A stretch of 33,012 nt of DNA from Verrucomicrobiales bacterium (GCA_027489875.1 JAIXZE010000210.1:1-33012), one strand, 5' to 3'. Counted from the stretch's first letter, positions 1 to 7,941 are shown. Numbers and translations are program-made. Notes: a model not told the origin generated them from the sequence alone.

Positions 1-681
1 CTCGCCCTCGAAAACGTACTCATCAACAACGATGGCTATTGGATCCGATCCTCGGATTACAGCCTCTACGAGGACCCCAAGGGCCAGTTCCACGTGCTGC
101 CCCATGATTTCAACGAGGCCTTCGCGATCCCTGGTGGGCCCGGTGGCCCCGGCGGCCCGGGTGGAATGGGCGGCCCTCGCGGTCCCGGCGGCATGGGCGG
201 TCCCAATGGTCCGCGAGGCCAGGGTGGGCCCGGCGGCCCGGGTGGCCAGCCTCCCGGTGCTCCGGGTGGCCCAGGAACCATGGCCGGTGGAGCCTCTTCG
301 CCCATGACCCTCGCGCTTTCACCCCTGCACGCGGCCAAGGACACCAGCAAACCCCTGCTCTCCCGTTTGCTCGCCGTTCCCGCCTACCGCACACGGTATC
401 TCCAGATCGTGGGCGAACTGGCCACAACGTGGCTCGACTGGAATCGACTCGGACCCATCGCCGAAGCCCATCACAACCGCATCGCCGCATGGGTCCGTGC
501 GGACACACGGAAGCTCGATGCGACCGAAGACTTCGAGACCAGCCTGACCGCGCCGGCCCCGGAGCGTGCCGCTTTCGGACCTCCGGGCGGTGGCGCGCGC
601 ATCGGATTGCGCACCTTCGCGGAGCAACGCCGCAAGGCGCTCCTGGCCAACCCCGATGTTCAGGCAGCCCTCCGGAAATAG
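1..681 (+). CDS. CotH kinase family protein, 5' end cut by window edge
   Basis: Frame 1 is open from the first base and ends at the TAG at 679-681, so 226 C-terminal residues are visible. The start is outside the window. The segment around residues 1-40 ([12 protein letters not shown], then [13 protein letters not shown]) resembles the metal-binding end of the CotH kinase domain, and HDFNEAF corresponds to HDGNESF in the next gene. CotH proteins are atypical protein kinases; the Bacillus member phosphorylates a spore-coat protein, while substrates of secreted bacterial relatives are mostly unknown. After the motif comes a collagen-like Gly-Gly-Pro stretch of about 50 residues, then the usual CotH tail ([18 protein letters not shown], with a final helix rich in Arg). 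It lies 48 bp upstream of another CotH gene on the same strand, so the two are probably co-transcribed. The family call is by recognition of motifs, not by search. Confidence 0.8.
   Translation, partial: LALENVLINNDGYWIRSSDYSLYEDPKGQFHVLPHDFNEAFAIPGGPGGPGGPGGMGGPRGPGGMGGPNGPRGQGGPGGPGGQPPGAPGGPGTMAGGASSPMTLALSPLHAAKDTSKPLLSRLLAVPAYRTRYLQIVGELATTWLDWNRLGPIAEAHHNRIAAWVRADTRKLDATEDFETSLTAPAPERAAFGPPGGGARIGLRTFAEQRRKALLANPDVQAALRK
133..291 (+). repeat. Collagen-like Gly/Pro-rich coding repeat
   Basis: About 50 codons encode a run of GGP, GGM and GPR/GPN units. At DNA level the block GGCCCGGGTGG recurs near 153 and 235. The insert sits between the HDFNEAF motif and the C-terminal helix of the CotH domain. 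It is probably a flexible or extended loop; it lacks the strict Gly-X-Y periodicity of real collagen because many units are Gly-Gly-X. Confidence 0.8.
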
Positions 682-729
682 GAGCGCCCCAAAATCATCG
701 GCTCAGCCTCTCACACCCCAGGAATCCGC

Positions 730-2982
730 ATGAAACTCCAACCATTGCTCTTCGCCGCCCTTGCGGCCGTCAGCGCCCAGGCCGAAGACCTGGTCCTTGG
801 CACACTCAACTCCGGAATCACCCTGCAGGTGATCGGCGACAGCGACGAGGATTGGGTCCTCCAGTCTTCGCCCGATCCAACGCTGTGGTCGTCGCCGACC
901 ACACACGGTTTGCTGGTCGGCGGATCCAATACCACCAACGCACCCGCCCGGAGCGTCGGGGATTCCGCTTCCGGTTCCCGATTCTTCCGGGCGATCAAGA
1001 CCCAGGGCATTTTCGATCCCGGACTCGTCCGGACCTTCAACCTCACGTTCACGCAGGCCAACTGGGCCACCCTGCTCACCACCGGCCGCACCACCGGATC
1101 CAACACGGTGGGAAGCCTGACGATGGACAATGGGATTTCGATCGCCGCCGTCGGCGCGCGCTACAAGGGCAACACCTCCTTCACGATGGGCGGCACCAAG
1201 AAATCCATCAACCTGGAGGTCGACTTCGTGGATCCCGAAACACGGGTCCTGGGATACAAGACCCTGAATCTCAACAACGCAGCCGGGGACGAATCCATCC
1301 TGCGCGAACCCCTGTACTTCAACGTCATGAATCGCTACGCCCCCAGTCCCCGGGCGGCGGTCGCACAGCTCAACATCAATGGTGCCAACTGGGGCGTCTA
1401 CGCCCTCGCCCAGCAGGAGGATTCGGACCTCGTCGACGAATGGTTCCCGGACAACGAGGGCGATCGATGGAAGGCACCGAACGCTGCCGGCACCACCGGC
1501 GGTGGCGGGCCCGGGGGCGGAGGTCCGGGAGGTGGCGGCATGTTCAGCTCGGATCTCTCCGCCTTCTCATGGCAGGGCAGCGCCATCAGCGCCTATACCG
1601 CCAACTATGAACTCAAGACCTCGAACTCCACGAACGCCTGGGAGCGCCTCGTGCACGCCATCGACGTCCTCCACAACACGCCCGCCGCGACCTTCCGCAA
1701 CGAAGTCGAAGACGTCTTCGCGGTCGATCGCTGGCTGTGGTTCCTCGCGGTCGAAAACGTGTTTGCCGACGACGACAGCTACTTCAACAAGGGTGCGGAC
1801 TACGGATTTTACTACGAGCCCGAGAGCGGTCGGATCCATCCGATCGAGCACGACGGGAACGAATCCTTTACCGCTGCAGACGTCTCCCTCTCTCCCGTCG
1901 AAGGGGCTTCAGGAACCAACCGTCCGCTGCTCATCAAGTTCCTGGGCGTCCCTGAGCTGCGTCAGCGTTACCTCGCGCACATGCGGACGATCCTGGCCGA
2001 ATCCTTCAATCCCACGGTGCTCACGCCGGTCATCAACCAGATGTCGGCCCTCAGCCTGTCGTACATCACCGCCGATCCGAAGAAGAGCTATACCATGGCG
2101 ACGTACAACTCGGACCTCGTCGCCCTCCGAACCTTCGTCACCAACCGTTACAACACACTCATCAACCACGCCGAGTTGAGATCACTGCCTCCTGTCATTT
2201 CCGCAGTCTCCACTCCCACATCGCCTGCTGCCGGCCAGTCCGCCGTCATCACGGCCGCCGTGCAGGGACAGTCCGGCGAATCCGTGCAGTCCGTCTGGCT
2301 GTGGTCGCGGGGCGGACCTGCCGGCAAGTTCACAGCCGTTCCGATGCTCGATGATGGGGCGCATAGCGACGGTGCCGCTGGAGACGGCATCTATGGCGGC
2401 TCGACGCCGGGTCATCTGGCCGGGGTCAAGGTGCGGTACTACGTCGAAGCCCGCTCCGCCAACATTGCCGGAGCCGCGGCGTTCAGTCCTCCCGGCGCCG
2501 AGCAGGTCACCTACACCTACCGCGTGACGACCTCCGCCGGTACCCAGTCGCCCGTCGTCATCAACGAACTCATGGCCAGCAACACACGGACGATCCCCGA
2601 CCCCCAAGGCCAATACGACGACTGGGTGGAACTGAGGAATGCTTCCGCCGAACCCTTCGACCTGACCGGCCATTACCTCAGCGACAACCCGGACAACCCG
2701 CGGAAATGGGCCTTTCCGGAAGGCACCATCCTTCCCGCCGGCGGATTCCTGCTCGTGTGGTGCGACGAGAACGGTTCTGACACCCCCGGACTTCACGCCA
2801 GCTTCAAGCTGTCCGCGGGTGGTGAGCAGGTGCTCCTCGTCGGTCCGGATGCCGACCTCAATCCGCTGCTGGATGAGGTCACCTTCGGCAGCCAGACGGT
2901 CGATCGCGCCTGGGGACGTCCGGCTTCGGCTTCGTCCACCTTCACGGTCCTCCCGCCAACGCCCGGGGGCACCAACCCTTAG
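730..2982 (+). CDS. Secreted CotH kinase protein with C-terminal lamin-tail domain
   Basis: The 750-residue product starts with a clear signal peptide (MKLQPLLFAALAAVSAQA). The ATG is preceded by AGGA six bases upstream, one of the few Shine-Dalgarno-like sites in the window. Residues about 25-95 form a short module ending in RFFRAI that recurs in other secreted proteins here. Residues about 95-480 are the CotH kinase domain: KKSINLEVDF carries the likely nucleotide-binding lysine, YKTLNLNN and the LREPLYFNVMNRY helix follow, and HDGNESF is the metal-site motif. A glycine-rich insert (TTGGGGPGGGGPGGGG) lies near residue 260. Residues about 486-600 look Ig-like, and residues about 606-730 are a lamin-tail (LTD) domain beginning VVINELMASN with DDWVELRN. 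The combination of CotH with LTD is common in secreted proteins of this phylum; the substrate is unknown. Confidence 0.9.
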   Translation: MKLQPLLFAALAAVSAQAEDLVLGTLNSGITLQVIGDSDEDWVLQSSPDPTLWSSPTTHGLLVGGSNTTNAPARSVGDSASGSRFFRAIKTQGIFDPGLVRTFNLTFTQANWATLLTTGRTTGSNTVGSLTMDNGISIAAVGARYKGNTSFTMGGTKKSINLEVDFVDPETRVLGYKTLNLNNAAGDESILREPLYFNVMNRYAPSPRAAVAQLNINGANWGVYALAQQEDSDLVDEWFPDNEGDRWKAPNAAGTTGGGGPGGGGPGGGGMFSSDLSAFSWQGSAISAYTANYELKTSNSTNAWERLVHAIDVLHNTPAATFRNEVEDVFAVDRWLWFLAVENVFADDDSYFNKGADYGFYYEPESGRIHPIEHDGNESFTAADVSLSPVEGASGTNRPLLIKFLGVPELRQRYLAHMRTILAESFNPTVLTPVINQMSALSLSYITADPKKSYTMATYNSDLVALRTFVTNRYNTLINHAELRSLPPVISAVSTPTSPAAGQSAVITAAVQGQSGESVQSVWLWSRGGPAGKFTAVPMLDDGAHSDGAAGDGIYGGSTPGHLAGVKVRYYVEARSANIAGAAAFSPPGAEQVTYTYRVTTSAGTQSPVVINELMASNTRTIPDPQGQYDDWVELRNASAEPFDLTGHYLSDNPDNPRKWAFPEGTILPAGGFLLVWCDENGSDTPGLHASFKLSAGGEQVLLVGPDADLNPLLDEVTFGSQTVDRAWGRPASASSTFTVLPPTPGGTNP

Positions 2983-3089
2983 CCGTCTCCATGCCGTTGG
3001 ATCGCGCAGGGAATCGACCCTCTACGGAAAGAGTGATTTGCGGCAATGAACGGGCGGTCTACAGCGTGTCTACAGTCTTCAATGCATGC

Positions 3090-3115
3090 GCCGGGTGAGG
3101 TCACCCGGCCTACAG
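3090..3115. repeat. REP-like palindrome, copy 1
   Basis: A perfect 9-bp inverted repeat, GCCGGGTGA and TCACCCGGC, is separated by GG and followed by CTACAG. Read on the minus strand it is CTGTAGGCCGGGTGA, matching the head of the copies at 18108 and 19632. It lies in the 239-bp gap after the CotH gene, which otherwise shows nothing recognisable. It could also fold in RNA and act as a 3' end stabiliser; it has no U-tract. Confidence 0.65.
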
Positions 3116-3221
3116 ATCCCTGGCTCCCCACCAACGAACGGGTCCTCATTTGATGGGTGAACGCGGAGAAATGGACCGCGGCCCATTCCTTTCCTCGCCA
3201 TCCAGCGACGAGTCCGGCTGA

Positions 3222-3629
3222 ATGGAAACCATGGAGCTGACAACTCAACTGGCGCTGTTCCTCGACAACCGTCCTGGGTCCCTTGCGCGCGTCTGCGAGG
3301 CCCTCGCCGAGGCCCGGATCAACATCTACGCCATCTCCACCAGTGACACGGTCGACCACACCGTCATCCGCATGGTCGTCAGCGAACCGCGTCGCGCGAT
3401 GGAACTCTTCGAGGATCGCCAGGCCCTCGTGGTGGAGAGCGATGTGCTCATGATCCACGGGGACAACCGGCCCGGCGGTCTGGCCTCCATCGCCCGCCGT
3501 CTGGGGGACGCTGGGATCAACATCGAATACGCCTACTGCGCCACCAGCCCGAAGGCGCGCAACGGTCTCCTCATCCTCCGGCCCTCGAACCCAAAGAAGG
3601 CCCTCAAGGTCCTGAACCAGTCGGAGTAG
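3222..3629 (+). CDS. Small tandem ACT-domain protein
   Basis: The product is 135 residues and consists of two ACT domains with nothing else. The first covers about residues 5-68 (LALFLDNRPGSLARVCEALA, then INIYAIS) and the second about 72-135 (DNRPGGLASIARRLGDAGIN, then IEYAYC). ACT domains bind amino acids and regulate metabolic enzymes; stand-alone tandem ACT proteins are known but their ligand is usually not. The DNRPGSL and NRPGGL loops are where ligand normally sits. The ATG at 3222 has no clear ribosome site; the ATG at 3231 is an equally possible start and would remove only three residues. It converges on hisS, with 28 bp between the two stop codons and no obvious terminator there. Confidence 0.85.
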   Translation: METMELTTQLALFLDNRPGSLARVCEALAEARINIYAISTSDTVDHTVIRMVVSEPRRAMELFEDRQALVVESDVLMIHGDNRPGGLASIARRLGDAGINIEYAYCATSPKARNGLLILRPSNPKKALKVLNQSE

Positions 3630-3657
3630 ACCGTCGCGCCGCCTGCGATTTCGATCT

Positions 3658-4926
3658 TCAGCTGGCCGCCGCTGCGCCGCCGGAAAGCAACGCCAGCACC
3701 CCGGCTGGTTGTCCGGTGGCCTCGGTCCGCGTCTTCAGGTCCTTTACACGGACCTGAATTCCACCCTCCGCACGCTCCAGTCGGACCCAGTGCCCGGCTC
3801 CCATTTCGAGCGCACGCTTGAACTGCTTGTCCGACTTGAGGGGCGTCAGGCTGTACTCCACCGCTTTGCCGGCCTCCCGGAGCTGCTGCACCAAGGCCAG
3901 CGATTCCAGACGCAGGGTCTCGTCCTCCACCAGCACCATGACGTCAATCGTCGACGAGAACGAGGGAACCTTCCCCCGCTTCCTCAGGAGCAACGCCAGC
4001 ACGACGTCGCCCATTCCGAATCCCAAGGCGGGCAGCTTCACCTTCCCTCCGCTCAGCAGGCTGACGAGGTTGTCGTAGCGTCCACCGCCCGCAATGGCCC
4101 GGAACTCACCTTTCCGGTCGAACGCCTCAAACACCACGCCGGTGTAGTAGGCCAGGCCGCGGATGACGCCGTAGTCGATCTTCACGTAGGCCCCCAGGCC
4201 TCGAGCGGAAAGATTGTCCAGAATCCCCTGCAACTCGGCCGTGGGGACACCTGCCGACACGAACTCCTTCACCGCCGCGGGTGTCACACCCGTGGGTGCA
4301 AAACGACGCGCACTGGTTTCTGCGTCGTCCCGCTCCATCTTGTCCACGGCCTGGAAGAAGGCATAAGCCTGATCGGGTTGCCCACCCTGGGATTCGTAGA
4401 ATGCCTGCCACGCCTTCCGGCTGCTCAGCCGGATCACGAAATCCTCCTCGGTCAGTCCCATCGACCTCAGGACGTCGATCAGCAGGGCCACCACCTCAGC
4501 GTCCGCTGCGGGATCCTCCTCGCCAAACAGATCACAGTTGAACTGGAAGTGTTCCCGCAACCGCCCCTTTTGCGGGGCTTCATAGCGGAACAATTGCGGC
4601 ATCGAGTACCACTTGATCGGCTTCCGATAGGCCCGCTCCGCTGCTGCCACCATGCGTGCGACCGTCGGTGTCATCTCCGGTCGGAGGGAGACCGCGTCAT
4701 TGCCCTTGTCCAGGAAGTTGAACAACTGGGACACGATCTCATCCCCAGACTTCGCCGTGTAGAGGTCCAGCGGTTCGAGAGGCGGCCCATCATACTCCCG
4801 GAACCCGTACCGCCGTGCGGTCCGTCGCCAGCAATCAAAGATGTGCTGGCGCAAATCACAACTCCACTCCTCACCCGGCGGGAGCGGCTCCGGATAGAAT
4901 TCTCGAAAGCCCTTCAGACGCTGCAT
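3658..4926 (-). CDS. hisS: Histidyl-tRNA synthetase
   Basis: The enzyme charges tRNA-His with histidine in the cytoplasm. The reading frame stays open to 5082, but I start at the ATG at 4926 because the product then begins MQRLKGFREFYPEPLPPG, as expected for the family, and because the extra upstream codons run through the terminator of the HU/IHF gene. The result is 422 residues, normal for HisRS. Visible motifs are class II motif 2 (LFRYEAPQKGRLREHFQF), the histidine-binding signature RGLAYYTGVVFEAF with GGGRYDNL, and motif 3 (ALGFGMGDVVLALLL). The usual motif 3 is GFxxGLERL with a conserved arginine; here it is GDVV. From memory this GFGxGD variant is shared with plastid and planctomycete-type HisRS, so it marks a subgroup rather than a defect. 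The C-terminal anticodon-binding domain is present. No Shine-Dalgarno is seen. Confidence 0.92.
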   Translation of the reverse strand: MQRLKGFREFYPEPLPPGEEWSCDLRQHIFDCWRRTARRYGFREYDGPPLEPLDLYTAKSGDEIVSQLFNFLDKGNDAVSLRPEMTPTVARMVAAAERAYRKPIKWYSMPQLFRYEAPQKGRLREHFQFNCDLFGEEDPAADAEVVALLIDVLRSMGLTEEDFVIRLSSRKAWQAFYESQGGQPDQAYAFFQAVDKMERDDAETSARRFAPTGVTPAAVKEFVSAGVPTAELQGILDNLSARGLGAYVKIDYGVIRGLAYYTGVVFEAFDRKGEFRAIAGGGRYDNLVSLLSGGKVKLPALGFGMGDVVLALLLRKRGKVPSFSSTIDVMVLVEDETLRLESLALVQQLREAGKAVEYSLTPLKSDKQFKRALEMGAGHWVRLERAEGGIQVRVKDLKTRTEATGQPAGVLALLSGGAAAAS

Positions 4927-4970
4927 AAAGGGCGGGAACGTACACAGGCCGAAACCTGCGGGCCATGCCG

Positions 4971-5006
4971 AAAAAAATCGGGCGCATCGGAATTCCGATG
5001 CGCCCG
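4971..5006 (-). terminator. Intrinsic terminator of the HU/IHF gene
   Basis: Positions 4979-4990 and 4995-5006 form a perfect 12-bp GC-rich stem around the loop AATT. On the minus strand the stem is followed by A and seven T (4977-4971). It begins 73 bp past the HU/IHF stop codon and lies 45 bp upstream of the chosen hisS start, so it should separate the two genes. Confidence 0.88.
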
Positions 5007-5078
5007 TCCTGGAAAGTCCCTTGCCGCCCCCGGCTGGAACCGACCACCGCCTGCCCGAAATCCGGGTGAGGTTCCGCC

Positions 5079-5402
5079 TCAAGCCTTCGGGGTCAGCTTC
5101 AGCACCCGTTCCCGCATTTCCTTGCCGGGCTTGAACTTCACCACCGCCCGCGGGGGAATCGGGACGTCGTTCTCCGGATCATTCGGATTACGTCCGATCC
5201 GCGCCTTGCGGATCTTCACTTCGAACACACCAAAGTTCCGCAATTCGATCGTCTCACCTTCCGCTACAGCATCAGAGATGATGTCGAGGGTCTTTTGGAC
5301 GATCTTGAGGACAACTTCCTGGTTGACGTGGGCTTCCTGGTTGGACCCTTCATCCTGCTCCAGTTCTTGGCTTATCCGGACGACGATGTCGCGCTTCGTC
5401 AT
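5079..5402 (-). CDS. HU/IHF-family DNA-binding protein
   Basis: The 107-residue product has the family fold: an N-terminal helical part, then ELRNFGVFEV, and the DNA-binding beta arm with IGRNPNDP, in which the proline intercalates in DNA, ending PRAVVKFKPGKEM. HU proteins are about 90 residues; comparison by eye with E. coli HU shows about ten extra residues between helix 1 and helix 2 (near EQDEGSNQEAHVNQ), which are acidic. The protein bends and compacts DNA in the nucleoid. Whether it acts as HU or as an IHF subunit cannot be told from sequence alone, so no symbol is given. A promoter-like pair lies upstream and a strong terminator downstream, so the gene is probably a single transcription unit. 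Confidence 0.9.
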   Translation of the reverse strand: MTKRDIVVRISQELEQDEGSNQEAHVNQEVVLKIVQKTLDIISDAVAEGETIELRNFGVFEVKIRKARIGRNPNDPENDVPIPPRAVVKFKPGKEMRERVLKLTPKA

Positions 5403-5444
5403 GGCTATCTGTTAATTAAGGTTAGGGGGGATCTTGACGAACGC

Positions 5445-5474
5445 GTGATAGGAGGCCCGAGGCCATCCGGTCAA
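5445..5474 (-). promoter_or_regulatory. Possible sigma-70-type promoter for the HU/IHF gene
   Basis: Read on the minus strand, TTGACC (5474-5469) is followed after 18 bp by TATCAC (5450-5445). These match the -35 and -10 consensus at five and four of six positions. The resulting leader would be about 35 nt. It is a pattern match in GC-rich DNA and unverified. Confidence 0.35.
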
Positions 5475-5523
5475 GCCATGACTGCATCCACCCCACCCTC
5501 TCCCCGAAATTAGGGCTTCCCAG

Positions 5524-5570
5524 AAAAAACCCGAAAGCCCTTCGCCGATGCTTCGGCGGAGCTTCCCGGG
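5524..5570 (-). terminator. Intrinsic terminator after the NIL/sulfur-carrier pair
   Basis: On the minus strand an imperfect hairpin runs from 5570 to 5530: an outer CCCG/CGGG pairing, AAGC/GCTT in the middle with small bulges, and an inner CGCCGA-AGCA-TCGGCG hairpin (5558-5543). It is directly followed by six T (5529-5524). It lies about 90 bp beyond the NIL-gene stop. The rest of the 258-bp gap to the HU/IHF start holds only that gene's putative promoter. Confidence 0.7.
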
Positions 5571-5660
5571 AACCCACCGGGATAGCGTTGTCCTGGACTT
5601 CGGACCATCCAATGGTCCCGATACAGCAAGCCGGCAGGCTTGCAGCGAAGCCAGATCAAC

Positions 5661-5999
5661 TCAGCCCGCCACGGTCGACAATTCCACCGGTTCGACACTG
5701 AGTCCGAGCTTCTTCAGCCACTTCAATCCTGCTTCCACCTCCGTGGCCGACCCTTGCACTTCCAGACACACGATCCCAACCTCGTCGGTCACGCTTGCCT
5801 GCCGGATGTTCGTGGAAAGCTCGAACCGGTGGCCCAACTCCCAGATCACCGGTGCCTTGATCCGCTTCGGCGGGTAGGTCAGCCACAGGCGCCGCTGGAC
5901 AACGGTTGCACTTTCCTTGCCGGTTGGCTTCACCGACCGGCTGACGGCGGCTGCCCGCGGGGTGGCGGGAGCCGCAGGTTTCCTGGATTTGGCGGGCAT
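5661..5999 (-). CDS. NIL-domain protein
   Basis: From the ATG at 5999 the product is 112 residues. The first 35 are a disordered Ala/Pro/Lys/Ser tail (MPAKSRKPAAPATP). The rest, from about VVQRRLWLTYP to VEPVEL, fits the small ferredoxin-like NIL domain: a first strand ending in YP, a helix with APVIWELG, a central strand with GIVCLEVQG, and a last helix with GLKWLKKLGLSVEPV. NIL domains occur at the C-terminus of the methionine ABC transporter ATPase and beside ferredoxin domains in homocysteine-forming proteins, so a role in sulfur amino acids is plausible. It lies 47 bp downstream of a CysO-like gene on the same strand. A TTG start at 6050 is possible, but the GGAGGT there abuts it with no spacing. 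The domain call is by eye. Confidence 0.65.
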   Translation of the reverse strand: MPAKSRKPAAPATPRAAAVSRSVKPTGKESATVVQRRLWLTYPPKRIKAPVIWELGHRFELSTNIRQASVTDEVGIVCLEVQGSATEVEAGLKWLKKLGLSVEPVELSTVAG

Positions 6000-6046
6000 G
6001 GGCTGGATGGGGTGCAGGCGTGAATGGAAGGATTCAGAAGCAGCGC

Positions 6047-6322
6047 TCAACCTCCGGCAATCGCCGGGATGATGCTCACTTCGTCGCCGTCCTTCAGCGG
6101 CGTGTGCTGGTTCTCAAGGAACCGGATGTCTTCCTCGTTCACGTAGACGTTCACAAAACGACGCACTTCTCCGGCCTCGTCCAACAGGCGTTCCTGGATT
6201 CCAGGAAAACGCTGCTGCATCTCGGCAAAGGCCGAGGCGACGGTACCGGGCTGGACCTGAACCAATTCCTCTTCTCCGGTCAGCTTCCGGAGCGGGGTCG
6301 GGATACGCACATTGACTGGCAT
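6047..6322 (-). CDS. CysO/MoaD/ThiS-like sulfur-carrier protein
   Basis: A 91-residue ubiquitin-like protein ending PAIAGG. The terminal Gly-Gly is where such carriers are adenylated and thiocarboxylated. It recalls Mycobacterium tuberculosis CysO, which supplies sulfur for cysteine synthesis: both begin with an IPTPLR/IPTILR-type strand and share RFVNVYVNEEDIRF-like and DGDEVSIIPAIAGG-like segments. In M. tuberculosis the partners are a cysteine synthase and a JAMM peptidase; neither is visible here, and no E1-like enzyme is in the window. It heads a two-gene unit with the NIL protein and is divergent from the phosphohexomutase across 141 bp, where I see no convincing promoter. MoaD (molybdopterin) or ThiS (thiamine) remain alternatives, but neither pathway is represented nearby. 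Confidence 0.85.
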   Translation of the reverse strand: MPVNVRIPTPLRKLTGEEELVQVQPGTVASAFAEMQQRFPGIQERLLDEAGEVRRFVNVYVNEEDIRFLENQHTPLKDGDEVSIIPAIAGG

Positions 6323-6463
6323 GATATCGGGCCGCACAGCCTGCCAGCTCCCTCCATCCCTGCGCAAGGGAGGTTTTGGCACGCAGGGCCATCGGGCTGG
6401 ATTCCAAGTTTGGGTTCGCATCCCACCCGATTGCGGGTTTTCATCGCGCACCAACATACCCCT

Positions 6464-7882
6464 ATGGCTTCGATCAAGTTCGGTACCGACGGCTGGAGGG
6501 CCGTCATCGCGGAAGACTTCACCTTCGCCAATGTCGATCGTGTCGCGCAGGCAACGGCGGACTTCTGGAAGGCCAACCCCGTTCCCGGCACCACCCAGAA
6601 GACCGTCGTCGGCTACGACCGCCGCTTCCTCTCCGACCAGTTCGCCCTCCGCGTCGCGGAAATCCTCGCGGGCAACGGGTTCATCGTCACCCTGACCAAC
6701 ACACCCACGCCCACCCCTTCCGTCTCCTATGCGGTCAAGCAGCAGAAGGCCATCGGCGGGGTGATGCTCACCGCCTCCCACAATCCGCCGGCGTTCAATG
6801 GCTTCAAGCTGAAGGCATTCTACGGCGGCTCCGCCGAGCCGGTGATGTGTCAGGCCGTCGAGGCCCTTCTGGACAAGTCTCCGGTGCAATCCATCCCCTT
6901 CGACCAGGCCCGGAAGGAGAAGAAGATTGTCCTCAAGGATGTGCGGCCCGCCCACTACGCCGCCATCAAGCGCCTCGTGGACTTCGACCTCATCGCCAAG
7001 TCCGGACTCCGTTTCGCCCACGAAGCCCTCTATGGCGTCGGGGCCGGCTGTTTCGACGAACTCCTCGCGGGCACTTCCTGCCAGGTCACCACCCTGAACG
7101 GCGAACACAACCCCGGATTTGGCGGCATCAATCCCGAGCCGATCGCACGGAATTACGTCAAGTCCGCCGCCTATCTCGCCAAGCATCCCCACGACCTGTG
7201 TCTGGTGACCGACGGGGATGCGGACCGCGTGGGTGGCATGGACGGACGCGGCAACGCGCTGTCCACCCACCAGATCATCTGCCTGCTGCTCCAGCACTAC
7301 ATCCTCAACCGCAAACAGACCGGCCGGGTGGTGAAGGCGCTCACCACCACCTCGATGGTGGACAAGATGTGCGCCCGCCACGGCCTTGAACTCGTCGAGA
7401 CCGGTGTCGGCTTCAAGTACATCGCTTCCGAGATGATCAAGGGCGGTGTCCTCCTTGGGTTCGAGGAAAGCGGTGGGATCGGGTTTCCTGGCCACATCCC
7501 CGAGCGGGATGGCATTGCGGCCGGCCTGGTCTTGCTGGAGTTGCTCGCCTTCGAGAAAAAGCCGCTCACAAAACTCCTCGCAGGCCTCGAAAAGGAATAC
7601 GGCCCCCATCGGTACGCCCGGATCGACACCCACTTCCCGCTCGAAAAGCGGGCGGCGCTCATGGAGTTCTGTCGCGACAAGGGTCCCACGAGGCTTTTGA
7701 AATCGTCGGTCAAGGAGGTGAAGTCGTTCGACGGGGTGAAGTTCATCGCTGAGGACGGCACATGGCTCATGCTGCGCGGTTCCGGTACCGAACCGATCCT
7801 CCGGATCTACGCCGAGGCCAAGTCGGACGCAGACGCACAGGCGCTGCTCAAGCTGGGCGTGCAATGCACGAAGAAGGTGTGA
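6464..7882 (+). CDS. Phosphoglucomutase/phosphomannomutase-family enzyme
   Basis: An alpha-D-phosphohexomutase that interconverts 1- and 6-phosphates of hexoses in the cytoplasm. The start is the ATG at 6464 (MASIKFGTDGWRAVI), a typical N-terminus; the frame is open upstream to 6020 but that part is antisense to the sulfur-carrier gene. The product is 472 residues, normal for the family. Motifs in order are FGTDGWRAVI, the active-site phosphoserine loop MLTASHNPPAFNGFK, the magnesium loop DGDADRVGGMD, the sugar-recognition loop GFEESGGIGF and the phosphate-binding loop RGSGTEPILRIYAEA. All four functional loops are intact. Substrate preference (glucose, mannose or glucosamine) cannot be fixed by eye. 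Its position just before mreB suggests supply of envelope sugar precursors. Confidence 0.93.
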   Translation: MASIKFGTDGWRAVIAEDFTFANVDRVAQATADFWKANPVPGTTQKTVVGYDRRFLSDQFALRVAEILAGNGFIVTLTNTPTPTPSVSYAVKQQKAIGGVMLTASHNPPAFNGFKLKAFYGGSAEPVMCQAVEALLDKSPVQSIPFDQARKEKKIVLKDVRPAHYAAIKRLVDFDLIAKSGLRFAHEALYGVGAGCFDELLAGTSCQVTTLNGEHNPGFGGINPEPIARNYVKSAAYLAKHPHDLCLVTDGDADRVGGMDGRGNALSTHQIICLLLQHYILNRKQTGRVVKALTTTSMVDKMCARHGLELVETGVGFKYIASEMIKGGVLLGFEESGGIGFPGHIPERDGIAAGLVLLELLAFEKKPLTKLLAGLEKEYGPHRYARIDTHFPLEKRAALMEFCRDKGPTRLLKSSVKEVKSFDGVKFIAEDGTWLMLRGSGTEPILRIYAEAKSDADAQALLKLGVQCTKKV

Positions 7883-7917
7883 TGTGGGGCCCACAGGCCA
7901 ACCGCACCCATCCGGAA

Positions 7918-7941
7918 CCAGCCGGCGAAGGCGCCGGTTGG
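7918..7941 (+). terminator. Weak hairpin after the phosphohexomutase gene
   Basis: CCAGCCGGCG (7918-7927) pairs with CGCCGGTTGG (7932-7941) around AAGG, ten pairs including one G-U. Only ATTTGT follows, so termination would be weak and the unit could read through into mreB. Confidence 0.4.

Noticed and set aside
133..291. Gly-Pro repeat as true collagen triple helix
   Set aside because: Many units are Gly-Gly-X rather than strict Gly-X-Y with proline, and the stretch is inside a kinase domain.
4927..5082. N-terminal extension of hisS by 52 codons
   Set aside because: The region contains the HU/IHF terminator and the family N-terminus begins at MQRLKGFREF.
6020..6463. N-terminal extension of the phosphohexomutase
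   Set aside because: It is antisense to the sulfur-carrier gene and has no similarity to the family, which starts with FGTDGWRA.
6323..7894. Minus-strand frame extending the sulfur carrier to 615 residues
   Set aside because: The upstream 524 codons are antisense to the phosphohexomutase; the ATG at 6322 yields a normal 91-residue carrier.
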